19,595 nucleotides of DNA. Source: Bacteroidota bacterium. Its GTDB lineage: Bacteria; Bacteroidota; Bacteroidia; Bacteroidales; UBA1715. Positions 1-8,220 of this stretch are shown here, piece by piece (position 1 is the first letter of the stretch; each line of letters starts with the position of its first letter). A model generated the notes under the pieces. The model was not told the DNA's origin. It saw only the letters and a list, made by a program, of their open reading frames with translations, and did no database searches. The stretch lies in NCBI GenBank assembly GCA_029266015.1, contig JAJUFK010000008.1, positions 1 through 19,595 of the forward strand, read 5' to 3'. The position numbers were made by a program, and so were the translations under genes.

Positions 1-2321
1 CACCATGTTTTCCACCACGGTGGCAATATATGAACAGACAATTGTATTACCTTAGCTTCATCTTGATTATTAATCCATGCTTTTACAAAAAGCACATACC
101 TGCCGGGCGGAATATTGGTAAATGTAATTTCACGTTTGTTCCCTATAGTATTCCAATCTTTATCGAATCCCTCAAGTTTATAGGAAAATACCACCGCATC
201 GGGGGCATTGTAACAAATTGCATCAAAACTCACACCCCAAATATTTTGTTTGTACGAAATAGTTAACTCCTTAAGTTGCGAAATATGTGTAGGATACCAA
301 TCGGTATTTGGTGACTGCTTTTGATACGAAATAAATAAATCAGAAAATAAAAATTGTAAAATACTATGTTTTTGTTGCATACTATTTGGATAAAATGAAT
401 ACAATCCATTCATAGTACCCCAATGAGTTCGTCCTTGTGTATCTTGATACACCGCTCGTGATGTATAGAAATTTCCTTTAGAATAATTATCAACATAATA
501 AATTTCATATTTCTTTGTACTCACATCATACACAATCAATCCGTTATTAGTTGCAATCCAATATTGTTTATTGGCACTACAGTGTAGACTCAAAACTTCT
601 GTACCTTGCAGCTCGGGAATTGTTTTTGACAATTCTTCAAGTAATTCACCTTGATTTGAATACACAAATAAACCTCTATTGGTTCCTATAACTATATTTC
701 CTGCAAAATCTTCGGTAAGTGTATGAACATACCCAGGAAAAAAAGACAATTTATCATTATCAAAATTCAATACAAGCAAAGAATTATTGGCAGTAATTTT
801 ATACACCGTACGCAACGATGCTACCCACATTGCTCCGTTTCTGTCACGGATTATTTGATTTATAAATTTTTGACGATCTGTTTTAAACAGCGTATCTAAC
901 GCTATTATTTTTCGTTTAAGTTGCCCCGACGGTATATCAAATTCCTGAACACCATTTCCGTAAGTACCTACCCATAATGTATTTGCATCATAAAAACAAA
1001 TTGTTTTTACCAAATTATTTGTAATTTCAGTTTGCGATAAATTATAGGGAGTAACACGCTTTGTAATCATATCAATTTTCATTATACCACTTGCCCACAT
1101 ACAGGCCCACACTTCATTTTCAGTTCGTTTTGCAAACGCTAATACGGAATTTGAGGGTATATAGGGTGTTTGAATTTCTGATAAATACCCGTAATATGGT
1201 GAAAATATACTTATACCACCGCCATCGGTACCTATCCACAAATTTCCATTACCATCTTCAGTAATAGCACTCACAACCTTATGTGCCAGCCCCACTTCCA
1301 TTGATGTATGCTGCACTTTATTTTTAGACGGATTATACAAAAACAGTCCATTCCCTTGTGTTGCTACCCATATAGAATTTTCTTTGTCACATAGTATTGC
1401 ATTTACACTTGCAATTTTTATCCCTTCTGTTTGATAATCTTCTATTTTATAAAACAAATTATTTGCATCATATACCCACAAACCATTATAATTTGTTCCA
1501 ATCCAAATATTATGAGAAGAGTCGCGTACAATTGATGATATATAATTTTGTTCTACCGTGTTAAAATATGTTGATTTTACAATTATGTGATTTGAAGGTT
1601 GTATTTCATATATACCTCGCGAAGTTCCTATGTATATCAAATTTTTATTAATTTTACAAAACGATGGTATTCTGAGTATCCCTAATTCATCTTGAATTGG
1701 AAACACCTTGACTGTTTTTTGCTGAGCATCAACATATAACAGCCCACTTTTAGCTGTACCAAACCAAAAATTACCGGCATCATCTTGTATCATAGAAATT
1801 ACATGTATCTGTTTAAAAACCGGAAATTCTTGAAATGCAAAGTTAAAAGTACCTGATTGTTCATTATACAGTAATACCCCATGACTTGTAAGAGCATAGA
1901 GTTTATTATGCGATTCGTAAAATCTTGAAATAGATGGATATTCTAAATGATACTCAAAATCCAATGATACATTTTGGAACTGATCTTTTTCTTGATTATA
2001 CATCATTATAGTTCCATTGTGTGAACCAAACCATATACGACCTTTAGAATCGGTAAACACACAATTAAAATCATTTCGCAAAACCGACTGATATTGATGT
2101 TCTGATTTTATAAATGAATGAAACAGTAACCCATCGAATCTGTTTATTCCATAGGAAGTTGCCATCCAAATATAGCCTGTAGTATCTTGAGAGAGAGAAA
2201 AAATAAATTCGTCTGATAACCCGTCATGACGGGCATAATTTTGAAAATTACAAAAAAATTGAGCGTTCCCACTATTTAAAGAAACTAACCAAAATACAAC
2301 AATTATAATTATTCTATTCAT
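1..2321 (-). CDS. Two-component-type beta-propeller sensor, N-terminal 773 residues (partial)
   Basis: Reading leftward from the ATG at 2321, the frame is open to the window edge. A signal peptide covers residues 1-20 (MNRIIIIVVFWLVSLNSGNA, then QF). The body carries 14 propeller repeats of the form W-[IVF]-G/A-T-x-x-G-[LI]-x-x-[YF]-[DN], for example WIGTNYNGLWVYD, WVATQGNGLFLYN, WIGTDGGGISIF and WVGTYGNGVQEFD; fourteen fits two seven-bladed propellers. A Y_Y_Y domain follows from about residue 690 (YKLEGFDKDWN, then FTNIPPGRYVLFVKA) and ends in the typical LPPWWKTW, right before the usual membrane helix. In this family the propellers and Y_Y_Y sense an extracytoplasmic ligand and the missing C-terminus is a histidine kinase, hybrid kinase or DNA-binding output. 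Which output this one has cannot be seen. No polysaccharide-utilisation genes lie in the window, so no ligand can be proposed. Confidence 0.9.
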   Translation of the reverse strand, partial: MNRIIIIVVFWLVSLNSGNAQFFCNFQNYARHDGLSDEFIFSLSQDTTGYIWMATSYGINRFDGLLFHSFIKSEHQYQSVLRNDFNCVFTDSKGRIWFGSHNGTIMMYNQEKDQFQNVSLDFEYHLEYPSISRFYESHNKLYALTSHGVLLYNEQSGTFNFAFQEFPVFKQIHVISMIQDDAGNFWFGTAKSGLLYVDAQQKTVKVFPIQDELGILRIPSFCKINKNLIYIGTSRGIYEIQPSNHIIVKSTYFNTVEQNYISSIVRDSSHNIWIGTNYNGLWVYDANNLFYKIEDYQTEGIKIASVNAILCDKENSIWVATQGNGLFLYNPSKNKVQHTSMEVGLAHKVVSAITEDGNGNLWIGTDGGGISIFSPYYGYLSEIQTPYIPSNSVLAFAKRTENEVWACMWASGIMKIDMITKRVTPYNLSQTEITNNLVKTICFYDANTLWVGTYGNGVQEFDIPSGQLKRKIIALDTLFKTDRQKFINQIIRDRNGAMWVASLRTVYKITANNSLLVLNFDNDKLSFFPGYVHTLTEDFAGNIVIGTNRGLFVYSNQGELLEELSKTIPELQGTEVLSLHCSANKQYWIATNNGLIVYDVSTKKYEIYYVDNYSKGNFYTSRAVYQDTQGRTHWGTMNGLYSFYPNSMQQKHSILQFLFSDLFISYQKQSPNTDWYPTHISQLKELTISYKQNIWGVSFDAICYNAPDAVVFSYKLEGFDKDWNTIGNKREITFTNIPPGRYVLFVKAWINNQDEAKVIQLSVHILPPWWKTW

Positions 2322-2530
2322 GAGTGAGATTTTGCTCTTTGTTACAAAAACAATATTAATACAAACGAAATTTGCTAACAAGTAAACAACCTTTCAAATA
2401 TAGTTATTTTTTTGTTTTCAACCATAGATTATACAATTTCTATTTTGTTATCAGTGATCTCTGTGGCGAAAAATAATTTAGCAATAGAATACTAACAATA
2501 AAAGTGTACTTTTGCAAAAAATAATAATAT
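2322..2530. promoter_or_regulatory. Divergent intergenic region with ABC-F operon -7 box
   Basis: This 209-bp gap separates the minus-strand propeller gene from the plus-strand ABC-F operon and holds no credible ORF. On the plus strand TACTTTTG (2507-2514) matches the Bacteroidota -7 consensus TAnnTTTG and lies 16 bp before the ATG at 2531, implying a leader of only about 10 nt. No good -33 TTTG sits at normal spacing. I see no convincing minus-strand box for the propeller gene. Confidence 0.5.
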
Positions 2531-4144
2531 ATGATTACAGTTTCAAATTTAGCCATACAGTTTGGTAAACGCACACTATTTCAAGATGTTAATCTTAAGT
2601 TTATACCGGGAAATATATATGGTGTTATAGGAGCAAATGGTGCAGGAAAATCTACATTTTTAAAAATACTTTCCGGCGAAATTGAATCTACTCGCGGTTC
2701 GGTAAGCTTAGAACCTAACGAACGATTATCGGTTCTCAAACAAAACCACTTTGAATATGACGAATGTACGGTAATTCAAACCGTACTTATGGGTTACAAA
2801 GAATTGTGGAACATAATGAATCAAAAAGATGCATTATATGCAAAACCCGATTTTTCTGACGAAGACGGTTTACTTGCTGCCGATTTGGAAGAAAAATTTG
2901 CCGAAATGAACGGGTGGAATGCCGAAAGCGATGCTGCCATGTTGTTGAGTGGATTGGGTATTGCCGAATCGCATCACAATAAACAAATGAAAGAACTCAG
3001 CGGTAATGAAAAAGTACGTGTAATGCTTGCTCAAGCACTATTTGGCACTCCCGATAATTTATTGCTCGATGAGCCAACAAACGACCTTGATGTAGAAACA
3101 GTAATGTGGCTCGAAAATTTTCTCTCAAATTTTGATAAAACCGTGTTGGTTGTTTCGCACGACCGTCACTTCCTTGATGCTGTGTGTACACACACTGTTG
3201 ATATAGATTATGGCAAAATTCAACTATTTGCCGGCAATTATTCGTTCTGGTACGAAAGTAGTCAATTGGCTCTGCGACAACAACAGCAACAAAACAAAAA
3301 AGCCGAAGAAAAAAAGAAAGAATTATTGGAATTTATTGCTCGCTTTAGTGCCAATGTTGCAAAATCAAAACAAACTACCAGCCGTAAAAAAATGCTCGAA
3401 AAATTAAATGTAGAAGAAATTCTACCTTCAACACGTAAATATCCGGGTATTATATTTAAACCTTCGCGTGATGTTGGTAACAAAATATTAGAAGTTCACG
3501 GACTATCAGCAAAAATGGAAGGCGATGTATTGTTTAAACAAGTAGATTTTACGGTAGAAAAAGACGATAAAATTGTATTCCTTTCTAAAGACCCACGTGC
3601 TATGACCGCACTGTTTGAAATTATAAACGGCAACAAAAAACCCGACGGCGGGCATTTTGATTGGGGCGTTACCGTAACATCGGCATATTTACCACTCGAC
3701 AATTCCCATTTTTTTAATACCGATATTAGTTTACTTGATTGGCTTGCTCAATTTTCTGATGATACACACGAAATATTTTTGCGCGGGTATTTAGGTCGTA
3801 TGTTATTCTCGGGCGAAGATATATACAAGAAATCAAGTGTGCTTTCGGGAGGAGAAAAAATGCGTTGTATGATTTCGCGTATGATGCTCAAAGATGCTAA
3901 TGTTCTTATACTTGACTCCCCTACTAATCATTTAGATTTGGAATCTATTCAAGCATTTAATAATTCACTTATGCAATTTCAAGGCATAGTGCTAATGTCA
4001 TCACACGACCATGAATTTATTCAAACCGTATGTAACAGAATCATTGAACTTACTCCAAATGGAATCATTGACAAACGTATGGATTACGACGATTATATAA
4101 TTGACGAAAAAGTAAAAGAATTACGAAATAAATTATATAAATAA
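2531..4144 (+). CDS. ABC-F family ATP-binding protein, YbiT-like
   Basis: A 537-residue soluble protein with two ABC domains joined by a charged linker and no membrane segments, the ABC-F layout; these proteins act on the ribosome. It is similar along its length to E. coli YbiT as I remember it (shared ELW, SRFSAN, ILEL/ITP-type blocks). NBD1 (about 1-230) has Walker A GANGAGKST (K40), signature LSGNE (156-160), Walker B LLLDE (E181) and switch H210. The Q/K/E-rich linker spans about 240-310. NBD2 (about 320-510) keeps signature LSGGE (438-442) and H492, but its Walker A position reads SKDPRAMTA (352-360, no Gly loop or Lys) and the catalytic Glu is Ser (LILDSPTNHLD, S463). It is first in a three-gene operon, 6 bp before the helicase ATG. 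Its specific role is unknown. Confidence 0.92.
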   Translation: MITVSNLAIQFGKRTLFQDVNLKFIPGNIYGVIGANGAGKSTFLKILSGEIESTRGSVSLEPNERLSVLKQNHFEYDECTVIQTVLMGYKELWNIMNQKDALYAKPDFSDEDGLLAADLEEKFAEMNGWNAESDAAMLLSGLGIAESHHNKQMKELSGNEKVRVMLAQALFGTPDNLLLDEPTNDLDVETVMWLENFLSNFDKTVLVVSHDRHFLDAVCTHTVDIDYGKIQLFAGNYSFWYESSQLALRQQQQQNKKAEEKKKELLEFIARFSANVAKSKQTTSRKKMLEKLNVEEILPSTRKYPGIIFKPSRDVGNKILEVHGLSAKMEGDVLFKQVDFTVEKDDKIVFLSKDPRAMTALFEIINGNKKPDGGHFDWGVTVTSAYLPLDNSHFFNTDISLLDWLAQFSDDTHEIFLRGYLGRMLFSGEDIYKKSSVLSGGEKMRCMISRMMLKDANVLILDSPTNHLDLESIQAFNNSLMQFQGIVLMSSHDHEFIQTVCNRIIELTPNGIIDKRMDYDDYIIDEKVKELRNKLYK

Positions 4145-4150
4145 GCTTCT

Positions 4151-5455
4151 ATGACATTCGACGAATTCAATATTCATGAACAATTACTCGAAGCTATTTC
4201 GTATATGAATTACGAAAAAGCATCACCTATTCAGGAATTAGCTATTCCACCCGCATTGTTGGGCCACGATATATTGGCGTGTGCACAAACCGGAACCGGA
4301 AAAACAGCTACATTTGTAATACCAATAATTCATGATATTGTAACTAATAAATTAGAAGGAACCACTAGTCTCATTCTTGTTCCTACACGCGAATTGGCTA
4401 TACAAATTCATCAAGAAATTCAAGGATTTTCATACTTTACAGACACTACCAGCAAACCAATTTATGGGGGCGACAAAGGTGCCGATTGGGATGCACAGAA
4501 ACGAGCTCTTACCGAAGGCACCAATATAATTATTGCAACACCCGGTCGTTTGCTTGCACATTTAAAATTGGGATATGTAGATTTTAAACAAATACAACAT
4601 TTTGTTCTCGATGAGGCTGACCGTATGCTCGATATGGGGTTTTACGACGATATACAACAAATATTATCGTATATTCCCCAACAACGACAAACATTATTTT
4701 TTAGCGCAACTATGCCTCCGGCAATTCAAAAACTTGCCGACAAAATTTTACAAAACCCCAAAGAAATTAGACTATCAATTTCAAAACCGGCCGAAGGAGT
4801 AACTCAAAAAGCATATTTAGCATATCCTCACCAAAAAAATGTGGTGATTCAGCATATTTTACAACAAAACCCCAGTTACGACAGCATCATCATTTTTACC
4901 TCAACTAAACGAATGGTACAAAAAATTGTACACGATATTGCACGCAAAAATCCCGGTATTACGGTAGAGGGTATTTCTTCTGATTTGGAACAAAAAGAAA
5001 GAGAAGAAGTATTACTCAAATTTCGGTCAAAAAACACAAAAATATTAGTAGCTACCGATGTTATGAGCAGAGGTATAGACATTAAAGGAATAAATTTAGT
5101 AATAAATTACGATGTACCGAGCGAAGCAGTAGACTATGTTCATCGTGTAGGACGAACAGCTCGTGCTGACTCTAAAGGTGAGGCTATTACACTTATAAGC
5201 GATGTTGATATGTATAAATTTGCTCGTATAGAAGCATTAATTGAAAAAGAAATACCTAAACTTCCTATACCTGCTCATTTAGGTGAAGCTCCGGTATGGA
5301 AGTCAAAACAATCAAAATCATTCAAATCAAAACTACAAGAGAATAAACAGCAACATAAATCACAAGGAGACGGAAACTCATCTCAAAAACAAAAGAAAAA
5401 ACGGTTTTGGCGACCAAAAAAGAAACCAAATTCACAATCAAATGAAGCGCAATAA
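4151..5455 (+). CDS. DEAD-box ATP-dependent RNA helicase, RhlE-like
   Basis: A 434-residue cytoplasmic helicase with every DEAD-box motif: Q motif ASPIQ (24-28), motif I AQTGTGKT (45-52), Ia PTRELA, Ib TPGRLL, II DEAD (154-157), III SAT (185-187), IV IIFTST, V ATDVMSRGIDI (301-311) and VI HRVGRTAR (331-338). From about residue 380 a Lys/Gln/Ser-rich tail replaces any folded C-terminal domain, the usual look of RhlE-type enzymes whose basic tail binds RNA. Such helicases remodel ribosomal or messenger RNA. The start lies 6 bp after the ABC-F stop and the 3' end overlaps the nuclease start by 14 bp, so the three genes are probably co-transcribed and translationally coupled. The subgroup is uncertain because RhlE and related helicases differ mainly outside the motifs. 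Confidence 0.93.
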   Translation: MTFDEFNIHEQLLEAISYMNYEKASPIQELAIPPALLGHDILACAQTGTGKTATFVIPIIHDIVTNKLEGTTSLILVPTRELAIQIHQEIQGFSYFTDTTSKPIYGGDKGADWDAQKRALTEGTNIIIATPGRLLAHLKLGYVDFKQIQHFVLDEADRMLDMGFYDDIQQILSYIPQQRQTLFFSATMPPAIQKLADKILQNPKEIRLSISKPAEGVTQKAYLAYPHQKNVVIQHILQQNPSYDSIIIFTSTKRMVQKIVHDIARKNPGITVEGISSDLEQKEREEVLLKFRSKNTKILVATDVMSRGIDIKGINLVINYDVPSEAVDYVHRVGRTARADSKGEAITLISDVDMYKFARIEALIEKEIPKLPIPAHLGEAPVWKSKQSKSFKSKLQENKQQHKSQGDGNSSQKQKKKRFWRPKKKPNSQSNEAQ

Positions 5456-6236
5456 AGGTTTTTGGATTACTATAATCATACTTATAGTAATTGGCATAGG
5501 AATATATTTGTATTTCAACTATATTCAAGCCCAACCCATACCTGCTAACAATACATATACCTCATACAAACCCATTCCTGAACTTGAAATACCTTGTGGT
5601 ACACAATATATTAAGCATAGTCATTATGCCTTTGAATATAAAGAAGAACACGAACAATCAATTTGGGTAGCGTATATGCTTACTTCAAAAAAAAATGCAC
5701 AAACTTACAAGCGTTCAAACTCATTTTATCCCGACCCATTGGTTTCAACAGAAACTGCCACAAACAAAGACTATTCAAAATCAGGCTACGACAAAGGGCA
5801 TCTTGCCCCGGCTGCTGATATGAATTGGTCGGAACAAGCAATAAAAGAATCATTTTATTTCAGCAATATTTCGCCACAATTGCCTGCGTTTAATCGTGGA
5901 ATTTGGAAAACACTTGAAGAACAAGTGCGTACGTGGGCACAAAAATTTGACACATTATATATTGTTACAGGCCCTATAGTAGAACCCGGACTACCTACTA
6001 TAGGTGAAAACAAAGTAAGCATTCCCAACTATTTTTACAAAGCAATATTAGTTTATAGCTATTCACGGGCATTTGGAATTGGGTTTATACTTCCACATGC
6101 AGCCTCAAATAATTCAATATATTCATTTGTTGTACCTATAGATAGTATTGAAAGCAAAATACATAGAGATTTATTTTGCAAATTACCGGACACTATTGAA
6201 GAAAAAATTGAATCATCGACTACCATTTCAGATTAG
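5442..6236 (+). CDS. Membrane-anchored DNA/RNA non-specific endonuclease (NUC1/NucA family)
   Basis: A 264-residue beta-beta-alpha metal nuclease. After MKRNKGFW a hydrophobic segment (about 9-27, rich in Ile, Val and Gly) forms an uncleaved N-terminal anchor or signal, so the catalytic domain should face the periplasm. The active-site block is YDKGHLAP (116-123, general-base His120; the family norm is DRGH), followed by SNISPQ (141-146) and FNRGIW (150-155), whose Asn151 should bind the metal. I chose the ATG at 5442 because it gives a classic basic-hydrophobic N-terminus. The frame is open further upstream to 5283, but those 53 codons are the helicase tail read out of frame and are rich only in polar residues. 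It overlaps the helicase stop by 14 bp. Homologues degrade both DNA and RNA; whether this one scavenges nucleic acid or defends the cell cannot be told here. Confidence 0.9.
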   Translation: MKRNKGFWITIIILIVIGIGIYLYFNYIQAQPIPANNTYTSYKPIPELEIPCGTQYIKHSHYAFEYKEEHEQSIWVAYMLTSKKNAQTYKRSNSFYPDPLVSTETATNKDYSKSGYDKGHLAPAADMNWSEQAIKESFYFSNISPQLPAFNRGIWKTLEEQVRTWAQKFDTLYIVTGPIVEPGLPTIGENKVSIPNYFYKAILVYSYSRAFGIGFILPHAASNNSIYSFVVPIDSIESKIHRDLFCKLPDTIEEKIESSTTISD

Positions 6237-6251
6237 AAATGATGATTTTTT

Positions 6252-6274
6252 ATACAATAGTATTTCTATTGTAT
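6252..6274 (+). terminator. AT-rich hairpin after the nuclease operon
   Basis: ATACAATAG (6252-6260), loop TATTT, CTATTGTAT (6266-6274): a perfect 9-bp stem starting 15 bp after the nuclease stop. It is preceded by TTTTTT and not followed by a T-run, and only two of the nine pairs are G-C. It may be a weak terminator or an mRNA 3'-end stabiliser before the separate xseA promoter. Confidence 0.4.
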
Positions 6275-6286
6275 CTATTATTCAAA

Positions 6287-6322
6287 TTTGATTTAATTCA
6301 CATATTTTTGACTGTATATTTG
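6287..6322 (+). promoter_or_regulatory. xseA promoter (TTTG / TATATTTG)
   Basis: TATATTTG at 6315-6322 matches the Bacteroidota -7 box TAnnTTTG exactly. TTTG at 6287-6290 could be the -33 element, though the 24-nt spacer is a little long. The box ends only 4 nt before the xseA ATG at 6327, so initiation would fall at or beside the start codon. Confidence 0.6.
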
Positions 6323-6326
6323 CAAC

Positions 6327-7718
6327 ATGGGTACTCAATCTATTATTACACTTCTTGAACTTGCACAAGCTATAGAACTTGGTATTCAAACAGCTTTGCC
6401 AAATAGTTATTGGGTTGTGGCAGAAATAAGTGAATTAACGGTAAATTCAAAAGGTCATTGTTTTTTAGAATTAATTGAAATACCTGCACATAATGAAACA
6501 ATTATAGCAAAATTACGAGCTACTATTTGGTCATACAAATTTCAACTCCTTCAATCTTATTTTTATGCAAGTACAGGTATTCATCTACAGACAGGACTCA
6601 AAGTGTTAATATCTGTAAAAGTTGAATTTCATGCTGTATATGGATTAAGTGTTTCAATTCATGATATAGACCCTGTTTATACTATTGGCGAAGAAGAAAA
6701 ACAGCGTAACGAAATAATTGCACGATTACATGATGAAGGTATTTTTACCATGAACAAAGATCTTGAATTACCTGTATTCCCCCAACGATTAGCAGTAATT
6801 TCATCAGCACAGGCTGCAGGATATCAAGACTTTGTAAAACAAATTGCTTCAAACAAAAATTCATTACGTGTTTCTATTACTTTATTTACAGCAGCCATGC
6901 AAGGAATAGAAACTGAACAAAGTATAATAAAAGCTCTCAATAGTATATATGAACGCGAACACGAATTTGATGCAGTTATAATTATAAGAGGCGGTGGAGC
7001 AAAAACAGACTTACGATGGTTTGATAACTATACTATAGCATCACATATTGCACAATTTCCACTCCCGGTAATTACCGGAATAGGGCATGACAAAGACATT
7101 TCAATAACCGATATGGTTGCTCACACTTCGGTTAAAACACCTACAGCTGCAGCCGAATTTATAATTTCAATGGGGAATGCTCTTGTATCAACTATTGATA
7201 ATTTACACGCACGTCTTTCTGATGCATGTAATGAACGTATAGCAGAACAAAAATTTACCCTACAACAAATCTTACAAGAGTTATTTCACTCAAATACTTT
7301 ACGCACAACTATTGCAAATAATAAATTAAATAACTGTATACAGAAAATAAAATCGGCAAGTTTGTTTACAATTCAAAAGCAAAAGCATTTTATAGAACAT
7401 ATAAGTTCAAATATAACCCCTGCTATACATACGCTTACACATAAGCATCAACAAAATCTCATACATTCAGCATACAAATTACAAATTCATTCACATAATT
7501 GTATATTACACAACAAACAATCTTTAGAGTTATTACAAACAAAAATAGAATTACACAATCCGCAACGTATACTCTCAAAAGGATACAGTATTACAACCAA
7601 TGCACATGGAACAATAATAAACTCTATTGATTCGGTACAACCTAATGATAAACTATATACCTATATAAAAGATGGTATTATTACAAGCACAATAAATAAA
7701 AAAGACGCTACTAATTAA
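6327..7718 (+). CDS. xseA: Exodeoxyribonuclease VII large subunit
   Basis: XseA is the catalytic subunit of ExoVII, which degrades single-stranded DNA from both ends to oligonucleotides in repair and recombination. The 463-residue length is typical. An N-terminal OB fold (about 7-115; YWVVAEISELTVNSKGHCFL) is followed by the catalytic domain with AVISSAQAAGYQDF (156-169), RGGGAKTDLRWFDNY (221-235), GIGHDKD (251-257) and KTPTAAAE (270-277). A long helical, coiled-coil-prone region (about 285-400) leads to the conserved C-terminal block RILSKGYSIT. The start is secure because the N-terminal sequence aligns with the family and no other in-frame ATG lies near. The small subunit gene xseB is not next to it or elsewhere in the visible window. 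The 3' end overlaps the convergent DUF1987 gene by 8 bp. Confidence 0.95.
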   Translation: MGTQSIITLLELAQAIELGIQTALPNSYWVVAEISELTVNSKGHCFLELIEIPAHNETIIAKLRATIWSYKFQLLQSYFYASTGIHLQTGLKVLISVKVEFHAVYGLSVSIHDIDPVYTIGEEEKQRNEIIARLHDEGIFTMNKDLELPVFPQRLAVISSAQAAGYQDFVKQIASNKNSLRVSITLFTAAMQGIETEQSIIKALNSIYEREHEFDAVIIIRGGGAKTDLRWFDNYTIASHIAQFPLPVITGIGHDKDISITDMVAHTSVKTPTAAAEFIISMGNALVSTIDNLHARLSDACNERIAEQKFTLQQILQELFHSNTLRTTIANNKLNNCIQKIKSASLFTIQKQKHFIEHISSNITPAIHTLTHKHQQNLIHSAYKLQIHSHNCILHNKQSLELLQTKIELHNPQRILSKGYSITTNAHGTIINSIDSVQPNDKLYTYIKDGIITSTINKKDATN

Positions 7719-8091
7719 ACGAAATTAGTTCAAACGGAACATGAATAAATTGTTTGTATTCTAAACCGGCATCACGCATATCATCATCATCTTCCATATA
7801 ATGCCACTGTATAGTAACTTTACAATCTCCTGTATTTTGAATTTTTTCTAATAAATGAAAAATTTCCATCAAAAATTTTGACGATGCAGTATTATAATAC
7901 TCCAAATTAATAGAAACAGTAAATAAAGAACCTAAATTACTTGTGTTTGATTCAATCCATTGTATGATAGGCCCATAAAAATCACGAGCATTTTCAGGAA
8001 ACGATCTGCCTTCAATACGCAATGTAGCTTCATCACTACTATACCATACTTTAGGAGTAGAAGGAGTCTTTTTAATTTCTAATTCTGTCAT
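7711..8091 (-). CDS. SiaC family regulatory phosphoprotein (DUF1987)
   Basis: A 126-residue acidic cytoplasmic protein beginning MTELEIKKTPSTPKVWY, then the family features SFPENARDFYGP (30-41), FTVSINLEYYNTASSKFL (57-74) and the C-terminal DDxxMRDAG stretch (about 102-109). It belongs to DUF1987, whose characterised member is Pseudomonas SiaC, a partner-switch phosphoprotein modified by the kinase SiaB and reset by the phosphatase SiaA. In the SiaC literature the phosphosite is Thr68, and with this start Thr68 falls in the expected EYYNTAS motif. The frame is open 8 codons further to an ATG at 8115, but the -7 box at 8112-8105 would then lie inside the gene, so 8091 is preferred. No SiaA- or SiaB-like gene is nearby, so its partners must be elsewhere. 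Confidence 0.88.
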   Translation of the reverse strand: MTELEIKKTPSTPKVWYSSDEATLRIEGRSFPENARDFYGPIIQWIESNTSNLGSLFTVSINLEYYNTASSKFLMEIFHLLEKIQNTGDCKVTIQWHYMEDDDDMRDAGLEYKQFIHVPFELISFN

Positions 8092-8104
8092 ACTGTTTTT
8101 TTTA

Positions 8105-8112
8105 CAAAAATA
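8105..8112 (-). promoter_or_regulatory. -7 promoter box of the SiaC-like gene
   Basis: On the minus strand TATTTTTG (8112 to 8105) matches TAnnTTTG and lies 13 nt before the ATG at 8091, giving a leader of about 8 nt. No clear -33 TTTG is present. The box argues against the upstream ATG at 8115. Confidence 0.5.
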
Positions 8113-8188
8113 CATTTTTTATTTATATATTACATATACAGCATTTTAGTTTTTCTGCCTTAACTTATATTTATATTGTAAAAATATG

Positions 8189-8196
8189 TATGTTTG
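8189..8196 (+). promoter_or_regulatory. -7 promoter box of the HhH-barrel gene
   Basis: TATGTTTG (8189-8196) matches TAnnTTTG and covers the TTG codon at 8194 that would otherwise be the longest start. Transcription should begin near 8202, so translation probably starts further in, at the TTG at 8221. No strong -33 element is visible. Confidence 0.5.
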
Positions 8197-8220
8197 CTGA
8201 GTAACACACATGAACGCACA

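Noticed and set aside
30..266. 78-codon plus-strand ORF
   Set aside because: It is antisense to the propeller sensor, whose minus-strand frame encodes the clear Y_Y_Y domain here.
5283..5441. N-terminal extension of the nuclease frame by 53 codons to an ATG at 5283
   Set aside because: It lies wholly within the helicase 3' end in another frame, is polar low-complexity Lys/Asn/Gln sequence, and would bury the hydrophobic anchor that starts cleanly at ATG 5442.
8092..8115. Eight extra N-terminal codons for the SiaC-like protein (MYFCKKNS)
   Set aside because: The stretch contains the gene's -7 box, and DUF1987 proteins begin close to the MTELEIKKT-type sequence.
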